Assembly: GCA_002393835.1 (NCBI GenBank)
Contig: DGTW01000371.1
Span: 1-31,066 of the forward strand
Reading direction: 5' to 3'
Length of the DNA: 31,066 nt
Origin: Treponema sp. UBA4326
GTDB taxonomy: Bacteria; Spirochaetota; Spirochaetia; Treponematales; Treponemataceae
The notes beneath the pieces were generated by a model. It did not search any database and was not told the DNA's origin. It saw nothing but the letters and a program-made list of their open reading frames with translations. Position numbers and translations under genes: made by a program. This document shows, in pieces, positions 23,540 to 30,659 of this stretch (positions are counted from its first letter, which is position 1; each line of letters starts with the position of its first letter).

Positions 23540-24421
23540 ATGATAGACCTACATTCTCATTCTTCTGCTTCGGATGGAGTTTTTAGTCCCAAAGAAGCCG
23601 CCCAATATGCAATTCAAAAAAATCTGAAAGTCTGGGCTTTGACCGACCATGATACTGTTGACGGACTTTATGATGCGGCGAAGACTTGTGCAGAAAGTGA
23701 CAGCGGAATTATTTTTGTGCCGGGAATCGAAATAAATGTAAGATGGCCAACCGGGGAATTTCATCTTTTGGGCTTGGGGCTCAGAAAACACTCTCAGGAA
23801 TTAAAAGATGTGATTGCTGATTTGACTGAAAGCCGTCACAAGAGGAACAGTGAGATTGTTGAGCGCATGAAGCAAGACGGAATTGATGTCACTCTTGAAG
23901 AAATCGAAAGCATGTTCTCAGAAAGCCAGATTGGCCGCCCACATTTTGCAAGTTATTTGCTTAAAATCGGAAAGGTAAAGCAGCGTCAGGAAGCCTTCGA
24001 TCGCTTTTTAGGGAAGGGACGACCCTACTATGTCTCGCACGATGGAGCCGACCTTGATGTGGCTGTGGAGGCAATCAGAAGTGCCGGTGGGGTGCCTGTC
24101 ATCGCTCATCCTCTTTCACTTTATGTTTCATGGGGAAAAATTGACGAGACCATCGAAAAAATCAAGCGGCACGGAGTCCAGGGGCTTGAAGCCTGGCATC
24201 CGGCTGTCAGAATCAACGAGGGCTTTAAGCTTGAAGAAGTAGCCAGAAAATTCGGCATGTTCGTAACGGCCGGAAGTGACTTTCACGGAAAGGGCGTGCG
24301 TGCTGACAGGCATTTGGGCAAAACCAGCGGCGACCGCAAAATAGAAGACCGCTTCTGGACGGAAGAACTTTTGCCTCATCTGGGGGATTTTGATTTCCGA
24401 AATACGGACTGGTGTAGCTAA
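23540..24421 (+). CDS. PHP-domain phosphoesterase, YciV/TrpH-like (RNase AM type)
   Basis: 293 aa of the PHP metallo-phosphoesterase superfamily. Metal ligands appear in order: DLHSHSSASDG (HxH plus Asp), TDHDT, PGIEIN, GRPHFA, VIAHP and GSDFHG. This set fits the YciV/TrpH branch, whose characterised members remove nucleotides from 5' ends of short RNA and hydrolyse 3',5'-bisphosphorylated nucleotides. A role in RNA turnover is therefore likely but inferred. Cytoplasmic. ATG 23540 is 7 nt after TATTAT, with no ribosome binding site. murJ starts 28 bp beyond its stop. Confidence 0.87.
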   Translation: MIDLHSHSSASDGVFSPKEAAQYAIQKNLKVWALTDHDTVDGLYDAAKTCAESDSGIIFVPGIEINVRWPTGEFHLLGLGLRKHSQELKDVIADLTESRHKRNSEIVERMKQDGIDVTLEEIESMFSESQIGRPHFASYLLKIGKVKQRQEAFDRFLGKGRPYYVSHDGADLDVAVEAIRSAGGVPVIAHPLSLYVSWGKIDETIEKIKRHGVQGLEAWHPAVRINEGFKLEEVARKFGMFVTAGSDFHGKGVRADRHLGKTSGDRKIEDRFWTEELLPHLGDFDFRNTDWCS

Positions 24422-24437
24422 TAAAAAATCTATTCTA

Positions 24438-24443
24438 TATAAT
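24438..24443 (+). promoter_or_regulatory. -10 box of murJ, near-leaderless
   Basis: A perfect TATAAT ends 6 nt before ATG 24450, so the expected transcription start falls on the start codon. The -35 region is weak and there is no ribosome binding site. Confidence 0.5.
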
Positions 24444-24449
24444 AGAAAC

Positions 24450-26084
24450 ATGTCAGAAAAAAAATCACGGTCACTTTTGTCAGCGGGGCTTTCCCTTTCA
24501 TTTTTTACGCTTTGCTCTCGCATTTTAGGTCTCGTGCGGGAAATGACAAAAGCGGCCTTTCTTGGAACTTCAAAATATGCCGACGCTTTCGGAATCGCCT
24601 TTATGATTCCGAACCTCTTGCGCCGTCTTTTTGCGGAAAACGCAATTTCTGTTGCTTTTATCCCGACTTTCAAGGGCTATCTTGAAGACGGAGAAGCTGC
24701 GGGCGGAAAACAAACCATCCGGGAATTTTTGAGCGCAACGATTACGCTGATTACATTTTTAACGACCTGCGTTGTTTTGGCCGGAATTTTACTCACTCCG
24801 CTTATAGTCCGTATTTTTCTCGACAACGACGACAAGGCTTTGCTTTCGGAGACTACAATTCTCACCCGAATCATGTTTCCCTACCTTATTGTCATTTCAA
24901 TCGCCGCTTTTTTTCAAGGAGTTTTGAATGGCGTTAAAATTTTCTCACCTTCAGGCTTTACTCCTGTTCTTTTTAATTCTGTCGTAATTGCGGCAACTTA
25001 TATCCTAACGCCAATTCTTACAGGCTCAATCGAAGACGGTGAATTTCGCTCAAAAATGGCTGCCCGGGCAATGTCAATCGGCGTAATTTCTGGTGGCTGC
25101 GTTCAGGCTCTTTTTCAGCTGCCCTTTGTCCTAAAAACTGGCTGGACCTTTCATTTTACGACTTTGCGCAAGGCATTTTCAAATCCTGGAACAAGGCGGG
25201 TAATGAAGCTGATTGTGCCGACGATTATCGGAATGGCCGCCTACCAGCTTAATGATGTCGTTTCTACGGCTCTTGCAGGAAAGGCCGGAACTGGAATTGT
25301 TTCTTCCCTTCAATATTCTCTTCGTTTGCAGGAATTGATTTTGGGAATTTTCGCAGTTTCGATTGGAACTGTAATTTTGCCTGATTTAAGCGGCTTGGCA
25401 AAAAAGGAAATGTGGTCTGACTTCAACGCCATGCTGATTCAGGCTTCAAAAATCATGGCATTGATTTCAATTCCGGTCACATTTTTTTCGCTCGTCTGTG
25501 GCAGGGAAATTATCTCACTGGTTTACAAATCAAATCGCTTTTCTGATGAATCGGTGCATCTTACCCTTGTGGCATTCAGAATGCACATCGCAGGCCTTTT
25601 CTTCATCGCCTTAAACAGAATCATTTCCCCGGCTTTTTACGCACAGGGAAACACAAAATCTCCCACGACGGCAGGAATCATCGGCTTCGCAGTGAATATT
25701 GCCCTGGCCATTGCGGTCGTCCTCTTAAGAAATGACGGAACCGGGGCGGGAATTGCCCTGGCCCTTTCAATCGCAAGTTTCGCAAACTCAATCGCCCTTT
25801 TCATTTTCTTGAAGAAGAACAAAAATCTTGATGTAAAATCCGTTACGATGGGTACACTGCTCTACGCCTTAAAGCTGGTGATTTTCTCGATTGTCGCCTC
25901 AATTCCAACCTATTTTCTGCGGAATGCCCTTCTTCCGGCCTTTGAAAATCACGGCCGCCTGATTGGATTTGGCCTCCCCCTCTTTGCCTGTGCCCTTGCC
26001 TTCGCCCTTGTGGGAGTGCTTCTTTTAGTCATCACAAAAGACGAAATCGTCCGCATGATTATAAGGAAAGTGCGAAGAAGATAA
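24450..26084 (+). CDS. murJ: Lipid II flippase MurJ (MviN family)
   Basis: Moves lipid II across the inner membrane for peptidoglycan synthesis. 544 aa from ATG 24450 with about 14 hydrophobic helices. The family N-terminus is clear (LSLSFFTLCSRILGLVREM, then AFLGTSKYADAFGIAFMIPN LLRRLFAE), as are AENAISVAFIPTF and RLQELILGIFAVSIGTVILP. The open frame extends to 24390, overlapping the PHP gene, but those residues do not belong to the family. The gene has its own TATAAT 6 nt before the ATG and no ribosome binding site. No terminator is obvious after the stop, but the next promoter (26105) is close. Confidence 0.95.
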   Translation: MSEKKSRSLLSAGLSLSFFTLCSRILGLVREMTKAAFLGTSKYADAFGIAFMIPNLLRRLFAENAISVAFIPTFKGYLEDGEAAGGKQTIREFLSATITLITFLTTCVVLAGILLTPLIVRIFLDNDDKALLSETTILTRIMFPYLIVISIAAFFQGVLNGVKIFSPSGFTPVLFNSVVIAATYILTPILTGSIEDGEFRSKMAARAMSIGVISGGCVQALFQLPFVLKTGWTFHFTTLRKAFSNPGTRRVMKLIVPTIIGMAAYQLNDVVSTALAGKAGTGIVSSLQYSLRLQELILGIFAVSIGTVILPDLSGLAKKEMWSDFNAMLIQASKIMALISIPVTFFSLVCGREIISLVYKSNRFSDESVHLTLVAFRMHIAGLFFIALNRIISPAFYAQGNTKSPTTAGIIGFAVNIALAIAVVLLRNDGTGAGIALALSIASFANSIALFIFLKKNKNLDVKSVTMGTLLYALKLVIFSIVASIPTYFLRNALLPAFENHGRLIGFGLPLFACALAFALVGVLLLVITKDEIVRMIIRKVRRR

Positions 26085-26104
26085 AAAAGCGGAAATTCCC
26101 TTAC

Positions 26105-26132
26105 TTGACAATCAAGCACAATGAGGTATACT
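26105..26132 (+). promoter_or_regulatory. Promoter of the intact toxin-antitoxin operon
   Basis: Consensus TTGACA (26105-26110), a 16-nt spacer and TATACT (26127-26132). The leader of about 35 nt holds the CTAA repeats and AAGGAG. Confidence 0.75.
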
Positions 26133-26133
26133 T

Positions 26134-26164
26134 GGCTAAGAAGACTAAGACTAACTTGACTAAG
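26134..26164. repeat. Four spaced CTAA-type direct repeats in the TA leader
   Basis: GGCTAAG (26134-26140), GACTAAG (26143-26149), GACTAAC (26149-26155) and GACTAAG (26158-26164) occur at 9, 6 and 9-nt steps, between the -10 box and the start and ending in the ribosome binding site. This is a candidate operator for antitoxin autoregulation; that role is inference. Confidence 0.6.
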
Positions 26165-26175
26165 GAGCGTTTTTT

Positions 26176-26439
26176 ATGTGCAAGATGAATGTGCTTGAAG
26201 CCAAAACAAATTTCTCAAAAATCATCGCCATGCTGGAAAATCACGAGGAAGAAGAAGTCATCGTGGCCCGTGCCGGCAAGCCTGTCGTCCGCATCACGCT
26301 TTTCCCAAAGCAGAGTATTATTGACAAGCTGGGAATGTTCGCTGGTGAAATGGAACTTCCTCCGGCCGATGCTGAAAACTGGGATCCCTGTGCCTGGAGT
26401 GATGAAGAGCTTAAAGAAGTATGGGGGGACTTGGTTTAA
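26176..26439 (+). CDS. Phd/YefM-type antitoxin
   Basis: 87 aa. The N-terminal half fits the Phd/YefM DNA-binding fold (MNVLEAKTNFSKIIAML, then EEEVIVARAGKPVVRI). The C-terminal half, acidic and rich in Trp and Asp (AENWDPCAWSDEELKEVWGDL), is the kind of flexible segment that wraps the toxin. AAGGAG (26161-26166) lies 9 nt before ATG 26176. The stop is one base before the toxin start. It probably neutralises the PIN toxin and represses the operon through the repeats at 26134-26164. Confidence 0.87.
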   Translation: MCKMNVLEAKTNFSKIIAMLENHEEEEVIVARAGKPVVRITLFPKQSIIDKLGMFAGEMELPPADAENWDPCAWSDEELKEVWGDLV

Positions 26440-26440
26440 T

Positions 26441-26845
26441 ATGGAATTTTTACTTGATACTCACATAATTCTTTGGACATTGTTCAAGCCTTATAATCTT
26501 TCTCAGAAAGCGATTTCTGTTCTCAGCAACAAGGAAAACGAATTCTACTACAGCATCGCCTCAATGTGGGAAGTTGCCATAAAGCACAGAAAGCATCCTA
26601 AGGCAATCACCCGGAGCGGCACGGAATTCATGCACTACTGCGAGGCCATGGGCTTTACAAAGCTCCCCATTGATGACCGGCATATTTGCGCGCTGGAAAC
26701 AATTCACGAAAAGGAGGGCTGTAAAGGTCACGATGACCCTTTTGACCGCATCCTGCTTGCCCAGGCAAAAGGCGACGGCATGACGCTGCTCACCCACGAC
26801 AGCAAATTTTCTTACTATGACGAGCCTTATGTCTATCTGGTTTAG
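26441..26845 (+). CDS. VapC-like PIN-domain ribonuclease toxin
   Basis: 134 aa, the usual size. The PIN acids are present: D6 (FLLDTHIILW), E44 (SMWEVAIKHRK), D99 and D102 (HDDPFDRILLAQA) and D120 (LLTHDSKF). PIN toxins cut RNA, often tRNA or rRNA, to stop growth when the antitoxin is degraded. ATG 26441 is chosen because it follows the antitoxin stop by one base and gives the canonical N-terminus; the same frame runs open back to 26189 inside the antitoxin gene, which is not real coding. It pairs with a Phd-type rather than VapB-type antitoxin, a common mix. Confidence 0.9.
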   Translation: MEFLLDTHIILWTLFKPYNLSQKAISVLSNKENEFYYSIASMWEVAIKHRKHPKAITRSGTEFMHYCEAMGFTKLPIDDRHICALETIHEKEGCKGHDDPFDRILLAQAKGDGMTLLTHDSKFSYYDEPYVYLV

Positions 26846-26853
26846 GGAATTTG

Positions 26854-26862
26854 TGGTATGAT
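26854..26862 (+). promoter_or_regulatory. Extended -10 promoter of the second antitoxin
   Basis: TGG followed by TATGAT (26857-26862). A strong ribosome binding site GGAGGT (26880-26885) lies 6 nt before ATG 26892. Confidence 0.5.
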
Positions 26863-26891
26863 AAAAAAAGACTGAGTTTGGAGGTAAAGCA

Positions 26892-27125
26892 ATGTCAGAT
26901 TATGCAGTAAGTGATATTATGGCTCACATCAATGATTTTTCATATGATGAGCGCAAGTCATTGTTTCAGACCTTAAAAGCCTCTCTCAAACGAAAGCCCA
27001 AGCGAATCCGTCTCGCCCGCGGGAATGGGAAAGAGGCTGTTATTACAAAAAGTCTTACGGGGATTTTCAAAGATACATCTGTCACACTTGAAGATGCAAA
27101 AGATAAGAGGTTGGCTCGCCAATGA
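26892..27125 (+). CDS. Putative antitoxin of a degraded PIN-toxin pair
   Basis: 77 aa, small and charged, with a basic middle (KASLKRKPKRIRLARG) and a C-terminal segment (SLTGIFKDTSVTLEDAKDKR) of the kind seen in antitoxins of PIN toxins. I do not recognise a named family for its N-terminus. The ribosome binding site is strong. The stop codon overlaps an ATG at 27122 (ATGA), the usual antitoxin-toxin junction, but that ATG now opens only an 8-codon frame. The antitoxin thus appears intact while its toxin is broken. Confidence 0.68.
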   Translation: MSDYAVSDIMAHINDFSYDERKSLFQTLKASLKRKPKRIRLARGNGKEAVITKSLTGIFKDTSVTLEDAKDKRLARQ

Positions 27126-27300
27126 AAAGTCTATCCGTTATGCAGTAGATTTGCATTGGTCAGACTTTGAAGATTCCGTGCAATATTCTGTGGCTAAGCG
27201 ATCTCATGTAAAAGCTATTATTACGCGGAACACGAAAGATTACTCTCAATCACAAATTCCTGTATATACTCCGGCTGAATTCCTAAAATTGACCGCGTAA
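27122..27300 (+). pseudogene. Remnant of a PIN-domain toxin (C-terminal part only)
   Basis: Frame 1 encodes YAVDLHWSDFEDSVQYSVAK and then AIITRNTKDYSQSQIPVYTPAEFLKL, which is the C-terminal third of a PIN toxin: the DFEDSVQY aspartate and the TRNTKD aspartate are there. The N-terminal 70-80 residues with the first catalytic Asp are missing, and the junction ATG at 27122 is in another frame (MKSLSVMQ then stop). A deletion near the toxin start is the simplest reading. Confidence 0.8.
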
Positions 27301-27305
27301 TAAAC

Positions 27306-27343
27306 CAGCGGGGCTTACCCAAAACCCCGCTGCAATTTTTTTT
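27306..27343. terminator. Terminator at the end of the decayed TA locus
   Basis: CAGCGGGG (27306-27313) pairs with CCCCGCTG (27325-27332), with an 11-nt loop and eight thymines from 27336. It lies between converging genes and probably serves mainly the rightward side. Confidence 0.8.
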
Positions 27344-27344
27344 G

Positions 27345-27785
27345 CTAACTTAGCCTCACTTCGGCAAGGATTTCTTCAACTTTTGCATCCTCTTCTTTTG
27401 CCATTTCTTTCTGCGTTGTTTTTTTCAACATTTTGACAATGACATGGGCAGGCGGCTCTTCGCCTGAAATTTTCGTATAAGAAAGTTTTAGAGGAACTTC
27501 TTCGAAAAGTGAAATCTTGAAACCGAAATTTTCTGCCAAGACAAGAACATCCACCCCAAGATATTTCAGAATGGCTTTGATACATTCACCTTTTAAATCA
27601 CCCATAGAGAACAAGGCGATTTGTTTGTTGTTGCACTTGATGACGGATTGAAAATCTCGGCTGTTATTGATTCTTTCAAAATGAAGTTCCGTGCCAGTAA
27701 AATCGGAAATAATCTTTTCCCGCAATTTGATGAATGTTTCTGTTTTTCCGCAGTTTGACGGTCCCTGTAATAGAATTAGTTTCAT
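27345..27785 (-). CDS. Small P-loop protein of unknown function
   Basis: 146 aa with a Walker A motif at residues 8-15 (GPSNCGKT), so it probably binds ATP or GTP. A clear Walker B was not found; ALFSMGD (about 57-63) or VDVLVLAEN (about 78-86) may serve. The C-terminal 35 residues are charged and helical. It is shorter than kinases or AAA proteins and no family was recognised. TAGGAGC lies 9 nt before ATG 27785. It is the last gene of a leftward four-gene unit, 20 bp after the exported coiled-coil protein. Confidence 0.7.
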   Translation of the reverse strand: MKLILLQGPSNCGKTETFIKLREKIISDFTGTELHFERINNSRDFQSVIKCNNKQIALFSMGDLKGECIKAILKYLGVDVLVLAENFGFKISLFEEVPLKLSYTKISGEEPPAHVIVKMLKKTTQKEMAKEEDAKVEEILAEVRLS

Positions 27786-27804
27786 AATGCTTTGCTCCTA
27801 TAAT

Positions 27805-29208
27805 TTAGTTTTCTTGCCTACTGATTTCAAAACAAATGTCATCGCCATCTTTACAAATTTTCTGAATCATAAGCGAATCGTCAAGTCGTAATGTAAAAAC
27901 GATGCTATTCTGATTTTGTTTGGAGAATTTGCCTTCATTGCCAAAGACCCGCTTAAATTCTTTTGACATATCGTTGTCATATTCTCCTTCAAGATGTTCT
28001 TCACCGTAATATTTTCGTTGGCCTGTCCATAAATTTTCGCTCTGAGCTTTAACAAGGCATTTTTTCCAAGAATGAGTTTTTCCATTTAATACTGCCTCAA
28101 CTATGACGGAGATAGTTTGACCAGAAAAATTCCGAATTATAATCTCTTCATCCATTCCATGTTCTGAAAGAAAAGATACAGGAATTGCAAACAAGTGATT
28201 TCCGTTTCCATCCATCGTTAAAGAAAGCTTCTTCAAATCTTCAGTATTCCCGTCTACACTCGATACAAAATTCTTGCAGATGTCGGAATACTTTTTTAAT
28301 AGTTGATTCTGTCGCTCTGCCGCAATTCGTTCTTGTTCAGCCTTTCTCTCTGCTTCAAGCCGTGTCTCTTCGGCTTGGCGTTCTCGTTCGGCAGCTTCTT
28401 CTTTTGCCTTTTTCTCAATTTCTGCTCTGGCAATCCGTTCATTCTCTATTTTTTGAAATTCTTCCGCTGACATAACAGGAACATCATAAGCAATCAATTT
28501 TTCTTTTTTTGAAGGAGTGCCGTTAAACGGGCCATAACCAAAAATTGCACCATACATAGAATAGGCTTTTGCTTTTATATTTTCTAATTTTGCATCAACG
28601 GGGATTTTTATGACAACTGTATAATCATAATTATACGGCCTTAGGAATTCTGGCATATCGGGATTTTTCCCTGATTTATAGAGTTTGCTGTCATACTCAA
28701 TCGAAAACTGAATATAATCAACACCAAGTGCCGCTAAATGAGTAGAATACACTCCATCAAGTTTATAAAACTCCTCAACAGCTATCCAATTTTCTTTATC
28801 AAGATACTGACCGTCAGGAAGCAACCGGGAGCAATCATCGGGGGTAAAGTGTGTGTTGCTTAATGATGAAAATTTTCCCTTTATCGTATCTAACGCCTTA
28901 ATCCATTCCGAAATCGGCACCTTTGTTTCTAAGTCAAATTTAATCGAATACACGGCAAAACCATTATCCACATCCAAAATATCGGTACTTTTTATAACCG
29001 CGTACTTTGCACCATACTCTGTGATAGCCCTCGCAATAATCGTGCAGTCTTGCTTAAATTTTTCAATCTGCTTTATTTGAGAAAGACCTTCATATTCGGG
29101 AATATAATCATCGAGCGAACATTTGCCGTTAGCAACATCGGCGATTGTATTTGCGAAAATTGACAATGATAAGAAAAATACAGCAAATATTGATAAAATC
29201 TTTTTCAT
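27805..29208 (-). CDS. Exported protein with central coiled coil
   Basis: 467 aa with a signal peptide (MKKILSIFAVFFLSLSIFAN, cleavage probably after FAN or SIFA). Three parts: an N-terminal globular half of about residues 25-245, a highly charged Glu/Arg/Ala coiled coil of about 250-305 (KKAKEEAAERERQAEE, ERKAEQERIAAERQ) and a C-terminal domain of about 310-467. No transmembrane helix after the signal, so it is periplasmic or surface-bound. No family was recognised. Its ATG overlaps the stop of the DUF805 gene by 4 bp (ATGA), showing tight translational coupling. Confidence 0.75.
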   Translation of the reverse strand: MKKILSIFAVFFLSLSIFANTIADVANGKCSLDDYIPEYEGLSQIKQIEKFKQDCTIIARAITEYGAKYAVIKSTDILDVDNGFAVYSIKFDLETKVPISEWIKALDTIKGKFSSLSNTHFTPDDCSRLLPDGQYLDKENWIAVEEFYKLDGVYSTHLAALGVDYIQFSIEYDSKLYKSGKNPDMPEFLRPYNYDYTVVIKIPVDAKLENIKAKAYSMYGAIFGYGPFNGTPSKKEKLIAYDVPVMSAEEFQKIENERIARAEIEKKAKEEAAERERQAEETRLEAERKAEQERIAAERQNQLLKKYSDICKNFVSSVDGNTEDLKKLSLTMDGNGNHLFAIPVSFLSEHGMDEEIIIRNFSGQTISVIVEAVLNGKTHSWKKCLVKAQSENLWTGQRKYYGEEHLEGEYDNDMSKEFKRVFGNEGKFSKQNQNSIVFTLRLDDSLMIQKICKDGDDICFEISRQEN

Positions 29209-30017
29209 TGTTTTATTTCCGTCAATTTTTCCTTGTATTCTTCCAAAGTATTAAATTTCTTAACATCAGGAATAATAAGAACCATGTAATTAAGTGAACT
29301 TGTGGAGAAATATGAATCTTGTAATTTCAACGCATCCGTAAGATTTTCTGTCGCTAACTGCTTTTCAATATATTCTTTTATTATAGATTTTTTATCTTCT
29401 GAAATTGTTTCCATAGAGTAACGGGGAGCATTACATTCCTTACACCAGTTAGAGGCATCCAGATTTGTTGAACAGCCGCATTTTTCACATTTCCAAGTTT
29501 TCTCTGCCGACTGCGAAGCGGTAGTTTGCGAAAAAGAATCTTGTACAGAATTCTGCGAAGTGGAATAAGTTTGTTTTCTGGGATACTTGGGGCTGTCGCC
29601 GTAATTATTCATACCCAAATCTGAATCGGATACAAGAAATATAAATAATATGATTTCAACTACAAGATAAACTATTCCACCGAAGATAATGAGCCCAAAA
29701 GAGTCTAAAAAATTTCCACTTAGAATATTTGAAGTCGCAGGTATAAGCGGAAGTACTCCTAGCAACGGAAGGAAACAGAAAAATCCAGATTTGTTCGTGT
29801 CATGCAATCTTCGTACTGTAACAGTCCAAGTTGGAAAAAACATAACGATAGAGATAATGACAGTTAATGTCTTACTTTTAAAAATTGAAAGCAATAATGA
29901 AATGAGCAAAGAAAATAGAATGAAATACCAATATTCCTTTCGTCTTGCTCGCCCAGAAAAAGTAAAATAATTTTTGAAGCAAGTTCCTATCGCTTTTGTG
30001 AATGTCATTTCTTCCAT
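29205..30017 (-). CDS. DUF805 membrane protein with a RanBP2-like zinc finger
   Basis: 270 aa. Residues about 10-135 are a DUF805 membrane domain: FSGRARRKEYW at 20-30, several hydrophobic helices, and RRLHDTNKSG at 69-78. After a Ser/Gln-rich linker comes a cysteine finger, WKCEKC (C177, C180) and WCKEC (C192, C195), with Trp175 and Asn185 spaced nearly as in RanBP2-type fingers. A helical C-terminal tail follows (about 205-270). The role of DUF805 proteins is not established. GGGGGGAT precedes ATG 30017; the stop overlaps the next gene by 4 bp. Confidence 0.82.
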   Translation of the reverse strand: MEEMTFTKAIGTCFKNYFTFSGRARRKEYWYFILFSLLISLLLSIFKSKTLTVIISIVMFFPTWTVTVRRLHDTNKSGFFCFLPLLGVLPLIPATSNILSGNFLDSFGLIIFGGIVYLVVEIILFIFLVSDSDLGMNNYGDSPKYPRKQTYSTSQNSVQDSFSQTTASQSAEKTWKCEKCGCSTNLDASNWCKECNAPRYSMETISEDKKSIIKEYIEKQLATENLTDALKLQDSYFSTSSLNYMVLIIPDVKKFNTLEEYKEKLTEIKQ

Positions 30018-30035
30018 AATTTAAAATCCCCCCAA

Positions 30036-30485
30036 TTACTCCTTGTTTTCTTGAAGTTTGTTCGCCATTTTTGTCGCAATTACATCTTCACGAGAGACGA
30101 CTTTTGCTCCAATCGGCCAAATTACAAATTTGCAGCTTTTGGCAAGCACAACACCAACCGGAATAAAAAGAATCGAGATGAAGCAACTCAACATTAGCAC
30201 GATGTTTCCCAAGAAAATACAGATTCCGAACGGTAGCCAAATGATATTTGCAATCGTTCCGCCGATTTTTCGGACAGACGAGACATTCTCTTCGCCTTTG
30301 ATGAATGTTTCCTTTACGATTTCCTTGCCGAATGGAAAAGCCATTAATTTCGCGTATTGAAAAAGAGCCTTGCCAATCGGAATTCCGATGACCGTCACGC
30401 AGCAGACCAGCCCCAAAGCAAGATAAACCAAAGCAGTCCACCAGCCGCCAAGAATGAACCATAAAATGTTTCCTAGTGCACGCAT
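30036..30485 (-). CDS. YccF-family inner membrane protein
   Basis: 149 aa with two YccF-type repeats, each about two helices: LGNILWFILGGWWTALVYLA at 4-23 and its second copy beginning IGGTIANIIWLPFGICIFLG, with VIGIPIGKALFQYAKLMAFPFG and FIPVGVVLAKSCKFVIWPIG as paired segments. Function unknown; inner membrane. First gene of the leftward unit: AGGAGA lies 5 nt before ATG 30485, and the DUF805 gene starts 18 bp after its stop. Confidence 0.85.
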   Translation of the reverse strand: MRALGNILWFILGGWWTALVYLALGLVCCVTVIGIPIGKALFQYAKLMAFPFGKEIVKETFIKGEENVSSVRKIGGTIANIIWLPFGICIFLGNIVLMLSCFISILFIPVGVVLAKSCKFVIWPIGAKVVSREDVIATKMANKLQENKE

Positions 30486-30659
30486 TTTTTCTCCTATTAT
30501 TAAAACAGTTATATTATCTTTAGATTGATTGTTTTTATCAAAAATAAAGATTATTTATCTTATACAATACTGTTAAATCATCTTTAAAGCAACTTTTAAA
30601 ACCTATTTCTGTGATAAATAATCAGTTTTTAGAAAGGAATATAGATTCATATTTATTGT
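30486..30659. promoter_or_regulatory. Divergent intergenic region of the YccF unit and Xre gene
   Basis: 174 bp, very AT-rich. Leftward, GATAATATAAC (minus strand, about 30522-30512) could be a -10 for yccF. Several related motifs (TTATCTTTA, TTATCTTATAC, ATCATCTTTAAAG) recur and could be regulator sites. For the Xre gene AAAGGA (30633-30638) is too far from the ATG to act as ribosome binding site. Confidence 0.4.

Noticed and set aside
24390..24449. Upstream start of murJ overlapping the PHP gene
   Set aside because: The extra residues do not match the family, and the TATAAT lies inside that stretch; ATG 24450 is better.
26134..26164. CRISPR-like array in the TA leader
   Set aside because: Units are only 7 bases at 6-9-nt steps, with no spacers or cas genes nearby.
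26189..26440. N-terminal extension of the PIN toxin frame through the antitoxin gene
   Set aside because: The frame is open by chance over the antitoxin, which is the real gene there; the toxin N-terminus MEFLLDTHIILW starts at 26441.
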